Below are positions 53,563 through 61,851 of a stretch of DNA of 64,000 bases, piece by piece (position 1 is the stretch's first letter; each line of letters opens with the position of its first letter). A program made the position numbers and the translations under genes. Where the stretch lies: positions 124,001-188,000 of the forward strand of contig NZ_SODI01000001.1 of NCBI RefSeq assembly GCF_004365915.1. The letters are read 5' to 3'. The notes below the pieces were generated by a model. That model was not told where the DNA came from, made no database searches, and saw only the letters and a program-made list of their open reading frames with translations. Origin of the DNA: Cryobacterium psychrophilum. GTDB lineage: Bacteria; Actinomycetota; Actinomycetes; Actinomycetales; Microbacteriaceae.

Positions 53563-53640
53563 GGAGCAAAGCTAGCGCAGCGAGACATGCAACACACGCA
53601 GGTGGCGCATGACACTCCCTATTAGCCCTACTCTGTACAC

Positions 53641-54885
53641 ATGAAGGCCAAGAAGATCTTTGGAATAGTACTCGCTGGTGGTGAGGGCAAGCGGCTGATG
53701 CCGCTCACCGAAGACCGCGCAAAACCCGCCGTACCGTTCGGCGGTCACTACCGCCTGGTGGACTTTGCGCTGTCCAACCTGATCAATTCGGGGTTGACCC
53801 AGGTTGTCGTCCTCACGCAGTACAAATCACACAGTCTCGACCGTCACGTGTCACAGACCTGGCATATGAACGGAGGCCTGTCGAATTCGTACATTGCCTC
53901 TGTACCGGCGCAGCAACGCCTCGGCAAACGCTGGTTCAGCGGGTCGGCTGACGCCATCCTGCAGAGCCTCGACCTCATCCATGACGAAAAGCCCGACATT
54001 GTTGTCGTGGTCGGCGCCGACCATGTGTATCGCATGGACTTCAGCCAGATGATCCAGGCTCACATCCGCTCTGGTGCCCAGGCCACCGTTGCCGCCATTC
54101 GTCAGCCGATCGGCCTCGCTGACCAGTTCGGCGTGATCGAGGTCGACGCCGCAACCCCCGACCGGATCAAGGACTTCCGCGAGAAGCCCAAGGACGCCGT
54201 CGGCCTGGCCGACGCGCCGCATGAGGTGTTCGCCTCGATGGGTAACTACGTCTTCAACACTGACGCGCTGATCGAAGCCGTTCTGCGCGACGGAGAACGT
54301 ACAGACTCGAGCCATGACATGGGTGGCGACATCATCCCCGACTTCGTCGCGCGCGGCGAGGCCGGTGTCTATGACCTCCAGCTCAACGATGTGCCCGGTT
54401 CCACGGACCGGGACCGCTACTACTGGCGCGACGTGGGAACGATCGACTCGTTCTTCGAAGCGCACCAGGACCTGATCTCTGCCCTCCCGATCTTCAACCT
54501 CTACAATCAGGAGTGGCCGATCTTCAGCCAGCAGCTGAACTCGCCACCAGCCAAGTTCGTACGGGACGCCCGAGGCACACTCGGCACCATGATCGACTCG
54601 ATTGTCTCGCTCGGTTGCGTCATCTCGGGCGCCCACATCGAACGCAGTGTGCTCGGTCCTTGGACGGTCATCGGCTCTGGCGCCGAGGTCGTCGACTCCA
54701 TCGTCTTCGACCGGGTGCAGATCCTGGCCGACGCCGTCGTGCACCGGGCGATCCTGGACAAGGAGGTCGTCGTTGAGGCCGGTGCATCGATCGGAGTCGA
54801 CCGGGACCGCGACCTCGCTCGTGGCTTCAGCGTGACCGATTCTGGAATCACCGTGGTCGGCAAGGGCGTGCGCGTCCACCCGTGA
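53641..54885 (+). CDS. glgC: Glucose-1-phosphate adenylyltransferase
   Basis: A 414-aa enzyme making ADP-glucose for glycogen. Nucleotide motif [44 protein letters not shown], and FREKPKDA. The C-terminal left-handed beta-helix starts about residue 290. TACTCT ends 6 nt before the ATG and no ribosome binding site is seen. serB overlaps its end (GTGA). Confidence 0.96.
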   Translation: MKAKKIFGIVLAGGEGKRLMPLTEDRAKPAVPFGGHYRLVDFALSNLINSGLTQVVVLTQYKSHSLDRHVSQTWHMNGGLSNSYIASVPAQQRLGKRWFSGSADAILQSLDLIHDEKPDIVVVVGADHVYRMDFSQMIQAHIRSGAQATVAAIRQPIGLADQFGVIEVDAATPDRIKDFREKPKDAVGLADAPHEVFASMGNYVFNTDALIEAVLRDGERTDSSHDMGGDIIPDFVARGEAGVYDLQLNDVPGSTDRDRYYWRDVGTIDSFFEAHQDLISALPIFNLYNQEWPIFSQQLNSPPAKFVRDARGTLGTMIDSIVSLGCVISGAHIERSVLGPWTVIGSGAEVVDSIVFDRVQILADAVVHRAILDKEVVVEAGASIGVDRDRDLARGFSVTDSGITVVGKGVRVHP

Positions 54886-55529
54886 CCCCTGCAACTCGCT
54901 TTCTCGTCGTTCTCGACGTGGACTCCACTCTTATCCAAGACGAGGTCATTGAGCTCCTGGCGGATGCCGCTGGATCTCGTGAACTCGTCACCGAGGTCAC
55001 CGAACGGGCAATGCTCGGTGAAATCGACTTCGCCGAAAGCCTCCGCGCGCGCGTCGCCACGCTCGCGGGGCTCCCGGAGAGCGTCTTCACCGACGTGGGG
55101 CGGATCATCCGCCTCACTGAGGGCGTGCCGGAACTCATCGCCGGCCTGCACGCGAACGGATGCCGCGTCGGCGTCGTGTCCGGCGGGTTTCATGAACTGT
55201 TGGATCCCCTGGCCGCGGAGCTCTCCATCGACCACTGGCGGGCCAACCGGTTGGAGATCGTCGGAGGACGCCTCACCGGGCGCGTGCTGGGGCCCGTGAT
55301 CGACGCCGCAGCCAAAGCGTCGGCACTGCGGGAGTGGGCGCTCGCCGACGGCGTGCCGCTCCCCCGTACCGTCGCCGTCGGGGACGGCGCCAACGACCTG
55401 GACATGATGGACGCCGCCGGTCTCGCCATTGCCTTCAACGCGAAACCCCGCGTGAGGGCCGCCGCCGATCTCGCCATCGACGTGTGCGACCTCAGCCAGG
55501 TTCTCCCGCTGCTCGGGCTGCGCGGCTGA
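54882..55529 (+). CDS. serB: Phosphoserine phosphatase
   Basis: A 215-aa HAD phosphatase, last step of serine synthesis. Motif I is [14 protein letters not shown] (D12 nucleophile, D14), then [25 protein letters not shown] (motif II) and [16 protein letters not shown] (motif IV), all as in SerB. The ACT-like N-terminal domain of many SerB proteins is absent. It starts GTG inside the glgC stop, so it is coupled to glgC. Confidence 0.92.
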   Translation: MTPATRFLVVLDVDSTLIQDEVIELLADAAGSRELVTEVTERAMLGEIDFAESLRARVATLAGLPESVFTDVGRIIRLTEGVPELIAGLHANGCRVGVVSGGFHELLDPLAAELSIDHWRANRLEIVGGRLTGRVLGPVIDAAAKASALREWALADGVPLPRTVAVGDGANDLDMMDAAGLAIAFNAKPRVRAAADLAIDVCDLSQVLPLLGLRG

Positions 55530-55572
55530 TCGGCGTGCGGCTGAGGAGTGGTGTGCGCCTGCCTGCCGGGCG

Positions 55573-56283
55573 CTAGTGGCCCATCCCCAAGCCACCATCC
55601 ACCGGGATGACAGCCCCTGAAATGTACCCGGCGTCGTCGCCGGCGAGCCAGGTGACGACGCGGGCAACTTCCGTCGGCGTTGCGAAGCGACCGGCAGGAA
55701 TGGAACGCTTGTAGTCGGCCTGCGTCGTGTCCGGCAGCGCCGCGGTCATGTCGGTTTCAATGAAGCCGGGCGCCACAACGTTGGCGGTGATGCCACGAGA
55801 CCCGAGCTCCCGAGTGATGGATCGCGCGAGTCCGACGAGGCCGCTCTTCGAAGCGGAGTAGTTCACCTGCCCGGCGGAGCCGTAGAGGCCGACGACGCTG
55901 GAGATCAGCACAATCCGGCCGAAGCGGGCCTTGAGCATGCCTTTTGACGCTCGTTTGACCACGCGGAATGCGCCACTGAGATTCGTGTCGATGACCGAGG
56001 TGAAGTCGTCATCGGACATGCGCATGAGCAGCGTGTCCTTCGTGATCCCAGCATTGGCCACGACAACGTCGACCGGGCCGTAGGCGGCTTCGATTTCCGT
56101 AAACGCGGCGTCAATGCTCGCAGCGTCCGTCACGTCGGCGCGAACGGTGAGGCTGCCCTCCGGCCCGTGGCCGGAACGTGAGGTCACGGCCACTCGGTGA
56201 CCGTGGGCCAGGAACTCCTCCGCAATGGCAAAACCGATGCCTCGGTTGCCGCCGGTAACGAGGACGGTTCGTGTCGTTGTCAT
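55573..56283 (-). CDS. fabG: 3-oxoacyl-[acyl-carrier-protein] reductase
   Basis: A 236-aa SDR. TGGNRGIG cofactor motif, NAGITKD, catalytic S-Y-K as SSVVGLYGSAGQVNYSASK, and PGFIETDM typical of FabG. ATG 56283 has AGGA at 6 nt; the in-frame ATG 56289 overlaps the ribosome site, so I prefer 56283. No other fatty-acid gene is adjacent, so a broader substrate is possible. Confidence 0.9.
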   Translation of the reverse strand: MTTTRTVLVTGGNRGIGFAIAEEFLAHGHRVAVTSRSGHGPEGSLTVRADVTDAASIDAAFTEIEAAYGPVDVVVANAGITKDTLLMRMSDDDFTSVIDTNLSGAFRVVKRASKGMLKARFGRIVLISSVVGLYGSAGQVNYSASKSGLVGLARSITRELGSRGITANVVAPGFIETDMTAALPDTTQADYKRSIPAGRFATPTEVARVVTWLAGDDAGYISGAVIPVDGGLGMGH

Positions 56284-56418
56284 GCACATTCCTAACAGTC
56301 GTGGCGCGGCAAAACTTTCGCCCGCCGATTCACAGCTTAAGGCGTCTTCGGGATCTCGTAGCGAGACGTAAACTGGACGCAGCGGACAGTCATCCGCTGT
56401 AGTGGAGCGTATTCCGAC

Positions 56419-56733
56419 ATGAAGCAGCAGTCGATCACCTCACTTCCCCTCTCCCCCGAGGCGGAACGGCGCAGTCGCATGATCAAGTACACGGTTGCCA
56501 TGGGGATTCGCATGGTGTGCATCGTGCTGATGCTGTTTGTCCATGGCTGGTGGCTTCTCGTCTGCGCGATCGGCGCGATCGCGCTTCCCTACTTCGCCGT
56601 CGTCATGGCCAACGTGCAGTCCAATCCCCGCGGCGCTCAGGTTCTGCGGCCCGGCACCGTTGAGCGCTATCGCGGTGACGGTGCAGCGATGAACGATTCG
56701 GTTCCGCGCACAGCCAGTCGGGACGATCAGTGA
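56419..56733 (+). CDS. DUF3099 domain membrane protein
   Basis: A 104-aa protein with two membrane helices: MIKYTVAMGIRMVCIVLMLFV and WWLLVCAIGAIALPYFAVVMAN. N-terminal SITSLPLSPEAERRSR is typical of DUF3099. The C-terminal 30 residues are polar. It overlaps the next gene by 4 nt and precedes SURF1. Confidence 0.85.
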   Translation: MKQQSITSLPLSPEAERRSRMIKYTVAMGIRMVCIVLMLFVHGWWLLVCAIGAIALPYFAVVMANVQSNPRGAQVLRPGTVERYRGDGAAMNDSVPRTASRDDQ

Positions 56734-56957
56734 TTGGCTTGGGCGCCCCGCTCGACTCGGCGACGTGTTCGCGAGCCGACTGCCGCGACGCCGCCGTATG
56801 GCGCCTGGACTGGCGCAATCCCAGAATCCACAGCGAAGATCGGGTGAAAACCTGGCTCGCGTGCAGCCACCATGTTGACTACCTCCGTGAGTTCCTCACC
56901 ATGCGCGACTTCCCCCTGCGGGTGGCACCACTAACTGCAACGGACGTGCCCACATGA
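56730..56957 (+). CDS. Small Cys/His protein upstream of SURF1
   Basis: A 75-aa soluble protein with CSRADC, a RLDWRNPRIH segment and CSHHVDYLREF. The two cysteines plus CSHH could form a zinc site. I do not recognise the family. It starts GTG overlapping the DUF3099 stop and ends with 4 nt overlap onto SURF1, so it is inside a three-gene operon. Confidence 0.7.
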   Translation: MIGLGAPLDSATCSRADCRDAAVWRLDWRNPRIHSEDRVKTWLACSHHVDYLREFLTMRDFPLRVAPLTATDVPT

Positions 56958-57802
56958 ACGCATGGAAATTCGCGTTCACGCGTCGCTGGGCCGGTTACCT
57001 GGCCCTCACGATCCTGTTCGCGGCGGTGTGCTCCGGGCTCGGCGTCTGGCAGCTTGCGCGCCGCACGGAGGCGCTTGTCGAAGTGTCCAAGATCGACGCG
57101 AACTACGACTCATCCCCGATGCCGCTTGCGGAGGCCCTCCCCCGCCTGGACTCATTCGCGGAGTCTCAGAAGTGGCTCCCCGTCACTATGACGGGCACCT
57201 ACCTCGTCGAGGAAGAGCTCCTGGTGCGAAACCGACCGCTCAACGTCCGCCCGGGCTTCGAGGTACTGACTCCGCTGCGGTTGAATGATGGGACCGTCTT
57301 CGTGGTCAACCGCGGCTGGCTGCCAACAGGCGACCGCCAGGATGCCCCCGATGTCGTTCCGGCACCGCCCGCCGGCCAGGTCACGGTCGTCGCGCGGCTG
57401 AAGGCCGGTGAGCCCACACTGAACAACCGCACGGCCAGTGGCAACCAGATCGCCACCATCAATCTGACGGATCTTGCCGGGCGCCTCGGACAACCCCTCT
57501 ACACGGGAGCCTACGGGCTGCTCGATTCCGAGAATCCCGGGCCGCTCGGGACGCAACCGACGGCCGTGCTGAAACCGATCAGGGACGAGGGCCCGCACCT
57601 CTCCTACGCGCTGCAGTGGTTCGTCTTTGGGCTGATCGCCTTCGTGGGACTGGGGTGGTCGGTCCGTGAGGAATACCGCACCGTGAACGCGGCGGATCCC
57701 GCCGAGCGCGGACGCGCGGACGAACGCGATCGCAAGCGAGCGGCGAAGCCGCGCAACGATGCCGAGATAGAAGACGAGCTCCTCGATCGGCAGGGCCGCT
57801 AG
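56954..57802 (+). CDS. SURF1 family cytochrome oxidase assembly protein
   Basis: A 282-aa protein with two membrane helices (about 13-32 and 220-238) and an extracytoplasmic domain between. Typical parts: GVWQLARRTEAL, VRNRPLNVRPGFEVLTPL, VNRGWLPTG and LQWFVFGLIAFVGLGWSV. Helps build the heme-copper oxidase; the oxidase gene ctaE is at 3.2 kb. The C-terminus is charged. Confidence 0.93.
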   Translation: MNAWKFAFTRRWAGYLALTILFAAVCSGLGVWQLARRTEALVEVSKIDANYDSSPMPLAEALPRLDSFAESQKWLPVTMTGTYLVEEELLVRNRPLNVRPGFEVLTPLRLNDGTVFVVNRGWLPTGDRQDAPDVVPAPPAGQVTVVARLKAGEPTLNNRTASGNQIATINLTDLAGRLGQPLYTGAYGLLDSENPGPLGTQPTAVLKPIRDEGPHLSYALQWFVFGLIAFVGLGWSVREEYRTVNAADPAERGRADERDRKRAAKPRNDAEIEDELLDRQGR

Positions 57803-57814
57803 ACGCAGGCGCAA

Positions 57815-57860
57815 CAATGCCGAACCGGACCGCGCGATTGCAGGGTCCGGTTCGGCATTG
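57815..57860. terminator. Bidirectional 17-bp-stem terminator
   Basis: Arms 57815-57831 and 57844-57860 pair perfectly; 12-nt loop; between convergent SURF1 and the ABC-F gene. Confidence 0.88.
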
Positions 57861-57879
57861 GTCGTCCCAGTTCGACTGG

Positions 57880-59478
57880 CTAGGAGAGCTCGATCAGGTC
57901 GAGGTAGTCCTTGTTCCAGTGGTCTTCTGTTCCCTCTGGCATGATGAGCACGCGTTCCGGGTTGAGGGCCTGCACAGCGCCCTCGTCGTGGCTCACGAGC
58001 ACAACGGCACCGGCGTAGTGCGCCAGGGCATCGAGGATCTCTTCACGGCTCGCCGGGTCGAGGTTGTTAGTGGGCTCGTCAAGAAGCAGAACGTTCGCAC
58101 CGGACACGACGATCATCGCGAGGGCCAGGCGGGTCTTCTCTCCTCCGGAGAGAACGCCAGCGAGCTTGTTGGCGTCGTCTCCGGTGAAGAGGAACGAGCC
58201 GAGCACGCGGCGCGCCTCCATGTCCGTGATGCTGGGAGACGAGGACACCATGTTCTCGAGTACAGAGCGCTTCACGTCAATGGTCTCGTGTTCCTGGGCG
58301 TAGTAGCCGATGCGCAGGCCGTGTCCGGGCTCTATGCGCCCGGTGTCCGGCTCGTCGACTCCGGCGAGCATCCGCAGCAGCGTGGTCTTTCCCGCACCGT
58401 TGAGGCCGAGGATAACGACCTTGGAGCCACGATCGATCGCGAGGTCCACGGCCGTGAAGATCTCGAGCGAACCGTAACTCTTCGAGAGGTCGGTGGCCAT
58501 GAGCGGCGTGCGTCCACAGGGCGAAGGCTCGGGGAAACGCAACTTGGCCACGCGTTCGACGGCGCGCACGGCATCAAGCCCGGACAGGAGCTTCTCCGCA
58601 CGGGCCACCATCTGGTGAGCCGCCGCAGCCTTGCTCGCCTTGGCTCCGAACTTGGCGGCCTGAAGCTGCAGCGTTGACGCCTTCTTCTCGGCGTTGGAGC
58701 GCTCCTTCTTGCGGCGTTCGGCATCTGCCGTGCGCTGCAGGAGGTAGTTCTTCCAGTTCATGTTGTAGATGTCAATCATCATCCGGTTGGCATCAAGGTA
58801 GAAGACCCGGTTGACCGTCTCGCCGACGAGTTCGATGTCGTGGCTGATGATGATGCATCCGCCGCGGTAGTTCTTCACGAATTCGCGCAGCCAGGCCACG
58901 GAATCGGCGTCAAGGTGGTTAGTCGGCTCGTCGAGGATCATCATTTCGGCGGCAGAGAACAGGATGCGTGCCAGTTCGATGCGGCGGCGCTGACCACCCG
59001 ACAGGGTACTGAGCGGCTGATCGAGAATATGATCGGGAAGCTTGAGGTTGCTGGCGATCGAGGCGGCTTCCGCTTCGGCCGAGTAGCCGCCGAGCCCGTT
59101 GAACTCGTCGGTCAGGCGACCGTACTTCTTCATGGCCGCGGCGCTGATCTTCGGGTCAGGATCGGCCATTTGCAGGCTGGATTCCTGCATGCCGAGCGCG
59201 ATCGTCCCGAGCCCGCGGGCGTCGAGGATCCGGGTGCGGGCGAGCATGGAGGGGTCTCCGGCACGGGGGTCCTGCGGCAGGTATCCGATCTCGCCGGAGT
59301 GGCTGATCGAACCCTTGGTGGGGTTGGTCTCGCCCGCGAGGGTCTTCGTGAGCGTTGTCTTGCCGGCGCCGTTGCGTCCGACCAGTCCGATCTTGTCGCC
59401 GTGTGCGACACGGAAGTTCACGCCCTCCATGAGCACGCGAGCTCCAACGCGAATTTCGAGATCTTGCACGTTGAGCAC
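57880..59478 (-). CDS. ABC-F family ATP-binding protein
   Basis: A 532-aa protein with two ATPase cassettes and no membrane segment. First: GRNGAGKTTLT, LSGGQRRRIELARIL, ILDEPTNHLDADS. Second: GLNGAGKTTLL, LSGGEKTRLALAMI, LLLDEPTNNLDP. A linker (about 245-310) is Lys/Ala-rich. ABC-F proteins act on the ribosome (translation or antibiotic resistance). The 95-bp gap upstream includes a TATACT -10-like box. Confidence 0.92.
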   Translation of the reverse strand: MLNVQDLEIRVGARVLMEGVNFRVAHGDKIGLVGRNGAGKTTLTKTLAGETNPTKGSISHSGEIGYLPQDPRAGDPSMLARTRILDARGLGTIALGMQESSLQMADPDPKISAAAMKKYGRLTDEFNGLGGYSAEAEAASIASNLKLPDHILDQPLSTLSGGQRRRIELARILFSAAEMMILDEPTNHLDADSVAWLREFVKNYRGGCIIISHDIELVGETVNRVFYLDANRMMIDIYNMNWKNYLLQRTADAERRKKERSNAEKKASTLQLQAAKFGAKASKAAAAHQMVARAEKLLSGLDAVRAVERVAKLRFPEPSPCGRTPLMATDLSKSYGSLEIFTAVDLAIDRGSKVVILGLNGAGKTTLLRMLAGVDEPDTGRIEPGHGLRIGYYAQEHETIDVKRSVLENMVSSSPSITDMEARRVLGSFLFTGDDANKLAGVLSGGEKTRLALAMIVVSGANVLLLDEPTNNLDPASREEILDALAHYAGAVVLVSHDEGAVQALNPERVLIMPEGTEDHWNKDYLDLIELS

Positions 59479-59573
59479 AGCAATAGTCCGATCAGGGGGG
59501 TGGTGGGAGTGTCTGGATCAAGTGGTCCAACTGATCAGTATAATTGTCTTCCGGTGCGATCGCGCACACTCCC

Positions 59574-60197
59574 CTATACGAGAGCCCCGTGGAACGTCTT
59601 TTCGAGCCATTCCCGGTACGATTCGACGGACCATCCGACCTCAAGAACGAGTGTGCGATAGACCTGCGGATGTCCGATGGCCCAGATAGCGGCGGCGCCC
59701 TCGTGATCGCTCAGCCCCGTTCGCAGGCCGCGCCGGACGCGAAGCACCGTGGCGACCTCGCCGTACCCTCGCAAGCGCGTTACATCCTGCCTGCGGGCGA
59801 ATTCGGCAACGTCGGGGTCGATCACAGCGGCCTCGGTGACGACCCGCAGTATGCCCGCCGTGCGTTCATTCACGACCTGGCACCAGGCCGCGAGAATTCG
59901 AATGATCTCCGAGGGGTTTCGTGCCTCCTCGATCTTGTGACGCATCGACGCCGACACGAGGTCGGGGGCATCCGCTTGTTCGGCCACCCGCTCCAGAATG
60001 GCTGCAAGCACTTCGGCCTTTGTGCCGACGGAGTTGTAGATGGTCTGCACCGCCACGTTCGCGTCGGTCGCAATGTCTCCGATCGATACGGCAACGTACC
60101 CACGGCCGAGCATGAGGCGCCCGGCGGAGGAAACGATGTCTTCACGTGTTGCCAGGGCCTGCTGCGCCCGCCGGGGTAGTCCTGCACCTATAGCCAT
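59574..60197 (-). CDS. TetR family transcriptional regulator
   Basis: A 207-aa regulator with HTH SIGDIATDANVAVQTIYNSVGTKAEVL and the preceding TREDIVSSAGRLMLGRG. AGGAGG sits upstream of the ATG. A GAATAG direct repeat (60207 and 60227, 20 bp apart) and palindrome GTCACGTGAC (60258-60267) lie upstream as possible operators. No obvious divergent target. Confidence 0.9.
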   Translation of the reverse strand: MAIGAGLPRRAQQALATREDIVSSAGRLMLGRGYVAVSIGDIATDANVAVQTIYNSVGTKAEVLAAILERVAEQADAPDLVSASMRHKIEEARNPSEIIRILAAWCQVVNERTAGILRVVTEAAVIDPDVAEFARRQDVTRLRGYGEVATVLRVRRGLRTGLSDHEGAAAIWAIGHPQVYRTLVLEVGWSVESYREWLEKTFHGALV

Positions 60198-60274
60198 GGA
60201 TCTTAGAATAGCCTCCTAATCAATGGAATAGGTATCCAGTGACGCGCGGAGTACCCGGTCACGTGACTTAAACA

Positions 60275-60310
60275 GCGATACCCCGGATGCCTGGGCAACC
60301 GGGGTATCGC
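60275..60310 (-). terminator. Terminator of the SUF operon
   Basis: 12-bp perfect stem (60275-60286 with 60299-60310), 12-nt loop, 30 nt past the sufT stop; TGTTTAAG follows on the minus strand. Confidence 0.75.
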
Positions 60311-60339
60311 TCGTGTACATGTACCGGCGTGGAACAGCC

Positions 60340-60669
60340 TTACATGGAGAAGCCGAGGGCGCGCATCATGTCGCGACCGTCATCGGTGATCTTCTCCGGC
60401 CCCCACGGCGGCATCCAGACCCAGTTGATACGGAACTGGTTGACGACCCCGTCGAGGGCTTCTGCGGTCTGCTCCTCGAGCACGTCGGTCAAGGGGCAAC
60501 CGGCGGACGTCAGGGTCATGTGGATGATAAGCGCGTCGTTTTCGTCATCCCAGCCGAGATCGTAGATCAGTCCAAGATCTACGACGTTGATGCCGAGTTC
60601 CGGGTCCATGACGTCTTTGAGTGCCTCTTCGATTTCGTCGAAGCGCGCCGGGCTGAGGGTTGAAACCAT
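60340..60669 (-). CDS. sufT: SUF-associated MIP18/DUF59 protein (SufT-like)
   Basis: A 109-aa MIP18 family protein: EALKDVMDPELGINVVDLGLIYDL, MTLTSAGCPLTDVLEEQ with the reactive cysteine, and VWMPPWGPEKIT. Acts in Fe-S cluster maturation. It is 4 nt after sufC, the last gene of the operon, and is closed by the hairpin at 60275. Confidence 0.92.
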   Translation of the reverse strand: MVSTLSPARFDEIEEALKDVMDPELGINVVDLGLIYDLGWDDENDALIIHMTLTSAGCPLTDVLEEQTAEALDGVVNQFRINWVWMPPWGPEKITDDGRDMMRALGFSM

Positions 60670-60673
60670 GCCT

Positions 60674-61438
60674 CTAGCCTACGTTCGAGGGCGTCAGAAA
60701 GCGATCGTAGCCTTCGTCTTCCAGACGGTCAGCAAGCTCGGGGCCACCCTGCTCGGCGATGCGGCCATTCACGAACACGTGCACGAAGTCCGGCTGGATG
60801 TAGCGCAGGATTCTCGTGTAGTGGGTGATCAGAAGCAGTCCGAGGCCGGTGTTCTCCTTGGCACGGTTGACGCCCTCCGACACGGTCTTGAGCGCGTCAA
60901 CGTCCAGCCCGGAGTCGGTCTCGTCGAGAACAGCGAACTTGGGCTTGAGGAGTTCAAGCTGAAGGATCTCGTTGCGCTTCTTCTCGCCGCCGGAGAAGCC
61001 TTCGTTGACGTTTCGCTCGGCGAACGTCTTGTCCATCCGCAGCGCGGCCATGGACTCGCGTACGTCCTTGATCCACTTGCGGATGGGGGGTGCCTCGCCC
61101 TCGATGGCGGTCTTGGCGGTGCGAAGGAAGTTGGTGACGGTAACGCCGGGAATCTCGACCGGGTACTGCATGGCCAGGAACAGGCCGGCGCGGGCGCGCT
61201 GGTCCACGGTCATGGCCAGCACATCGGCGCCGTCGAGGGTGATGGATCCACTCTCGACCTTGTACTTCGGGTGGCCGGCGATCGTGTACGCGAGGGTGGA
61301 CTTGCCCGACCCGTTCGGGCCCATGATGGCGTGAATCTCGCCCTCTTTGATGGTGAGGTCGACGCCGCGCAGGATCTGCGTAACGCCCTGATCGGTCTGG
61401 ACGCTGACGTGCAGGTCTTTTATCTCAAGAACTGACAT
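60674..61438 (-). CDS. sufC: Fe-S cluster assembly ATPase SufC
   Basis: A 254-aa ABC ATPase. Walker A GPNGSGKSTLAYTIAG, signature GFSGGEKKRNEILQL, Walker B AVLDETDSGLD and H-loop ITHYTRIL. Works in the SufBCD scaffold. Lies 84 nt after the Rieske-type ferredoxin gene; no cysteine desulfurase gene follows. Confidence 0.95.
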   Translation of the reverse strand: MSVLEIKDLHVSVQTDQGVTQILRGVDLTIKEGEIHAIMGPNGSGKSTLAYTIAGHPKYKVESGSITLDGADVLAMTVDQRARAGLFLAMQYPVEIPGVTVTNFLRTAKTAIEGEAPPIRKWIKDVRESMAALRMDKTFAERNVNEGFSGGEKKRNEILQLELLKPKFAVLDETDSGLDVDALKTVSEGVNRAKENTGLGLLLITHYTRILRYIQPDFVHVFVNGRIAEQGGPELADRLEDEGYDRFLTPSNVG

Positions 61439-61522
61439 GAATGTTATTCGCTTTCTGAAGTGACTTTAGCTGTGACGGCGCCGCGGGTGAAGCGAGCGCC
61501 AGCTGATAGGTGGGGGGAACCG

Positions 61523-61849
61523 CTAAACGGCCACGATGACTGCGGGATCGATGTAGATATCGCCGTCGATGAGTTCAACCTGGTAGACGGGTACCGGGTC
61601 ATAGGCCGGCAGCGTGAGCGGCTTGCCGGTCGTGAGGGAGAACATGGACCCGTGGGCCCAGCATTCCAGGGTCTCGCCTTCGACGAACCCCTCCGAGAGC
61701 GAGATGTCGCCGTGCGTGCAGGTATCGCCAATGGCGAAGACCCCACCGTTCGCATCGCGCACGAGCGCGATCGCGACACCGTCGATGTCGACCTTGACGG
61801 CCTGATTGGGTTCAAGCTCGTCAAACGCGCAAATCTTCGTGGCTGCCAT
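61523..61849 (-). CDS. Rieske 2Fe-2S ferredoxin (non-heme dioxygenase ferredoxin type)
   Basis: A 108-aa ferredoxin with the Rieske motif C44-T-H46 and C63-W-A-H66. Resembles ferredoxin subunits of dioxygenases, but here it sits inside the SUF operon, 2 nt from sufD; a role in electron supply for cluster assembly is likely (inference). Confidence 0.92.
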   Translation of the reverse strand: MAATKICAFDELEPNQAVKVDIDGVAIALVRDANGGVFAIGDTCTHGDISLSEGFVEGETLECWAHGSMFSLTTGKPLTLPAYDPVPVYQVELIDGDIYIDPAVIVAV

Positions 61850-61851
61850 GA

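Noticed and set aside
52756..53625. 289-codon plus-strand open frame inside glgA
   Set aside because: It is antisense to glgA, whose motifs are complete.
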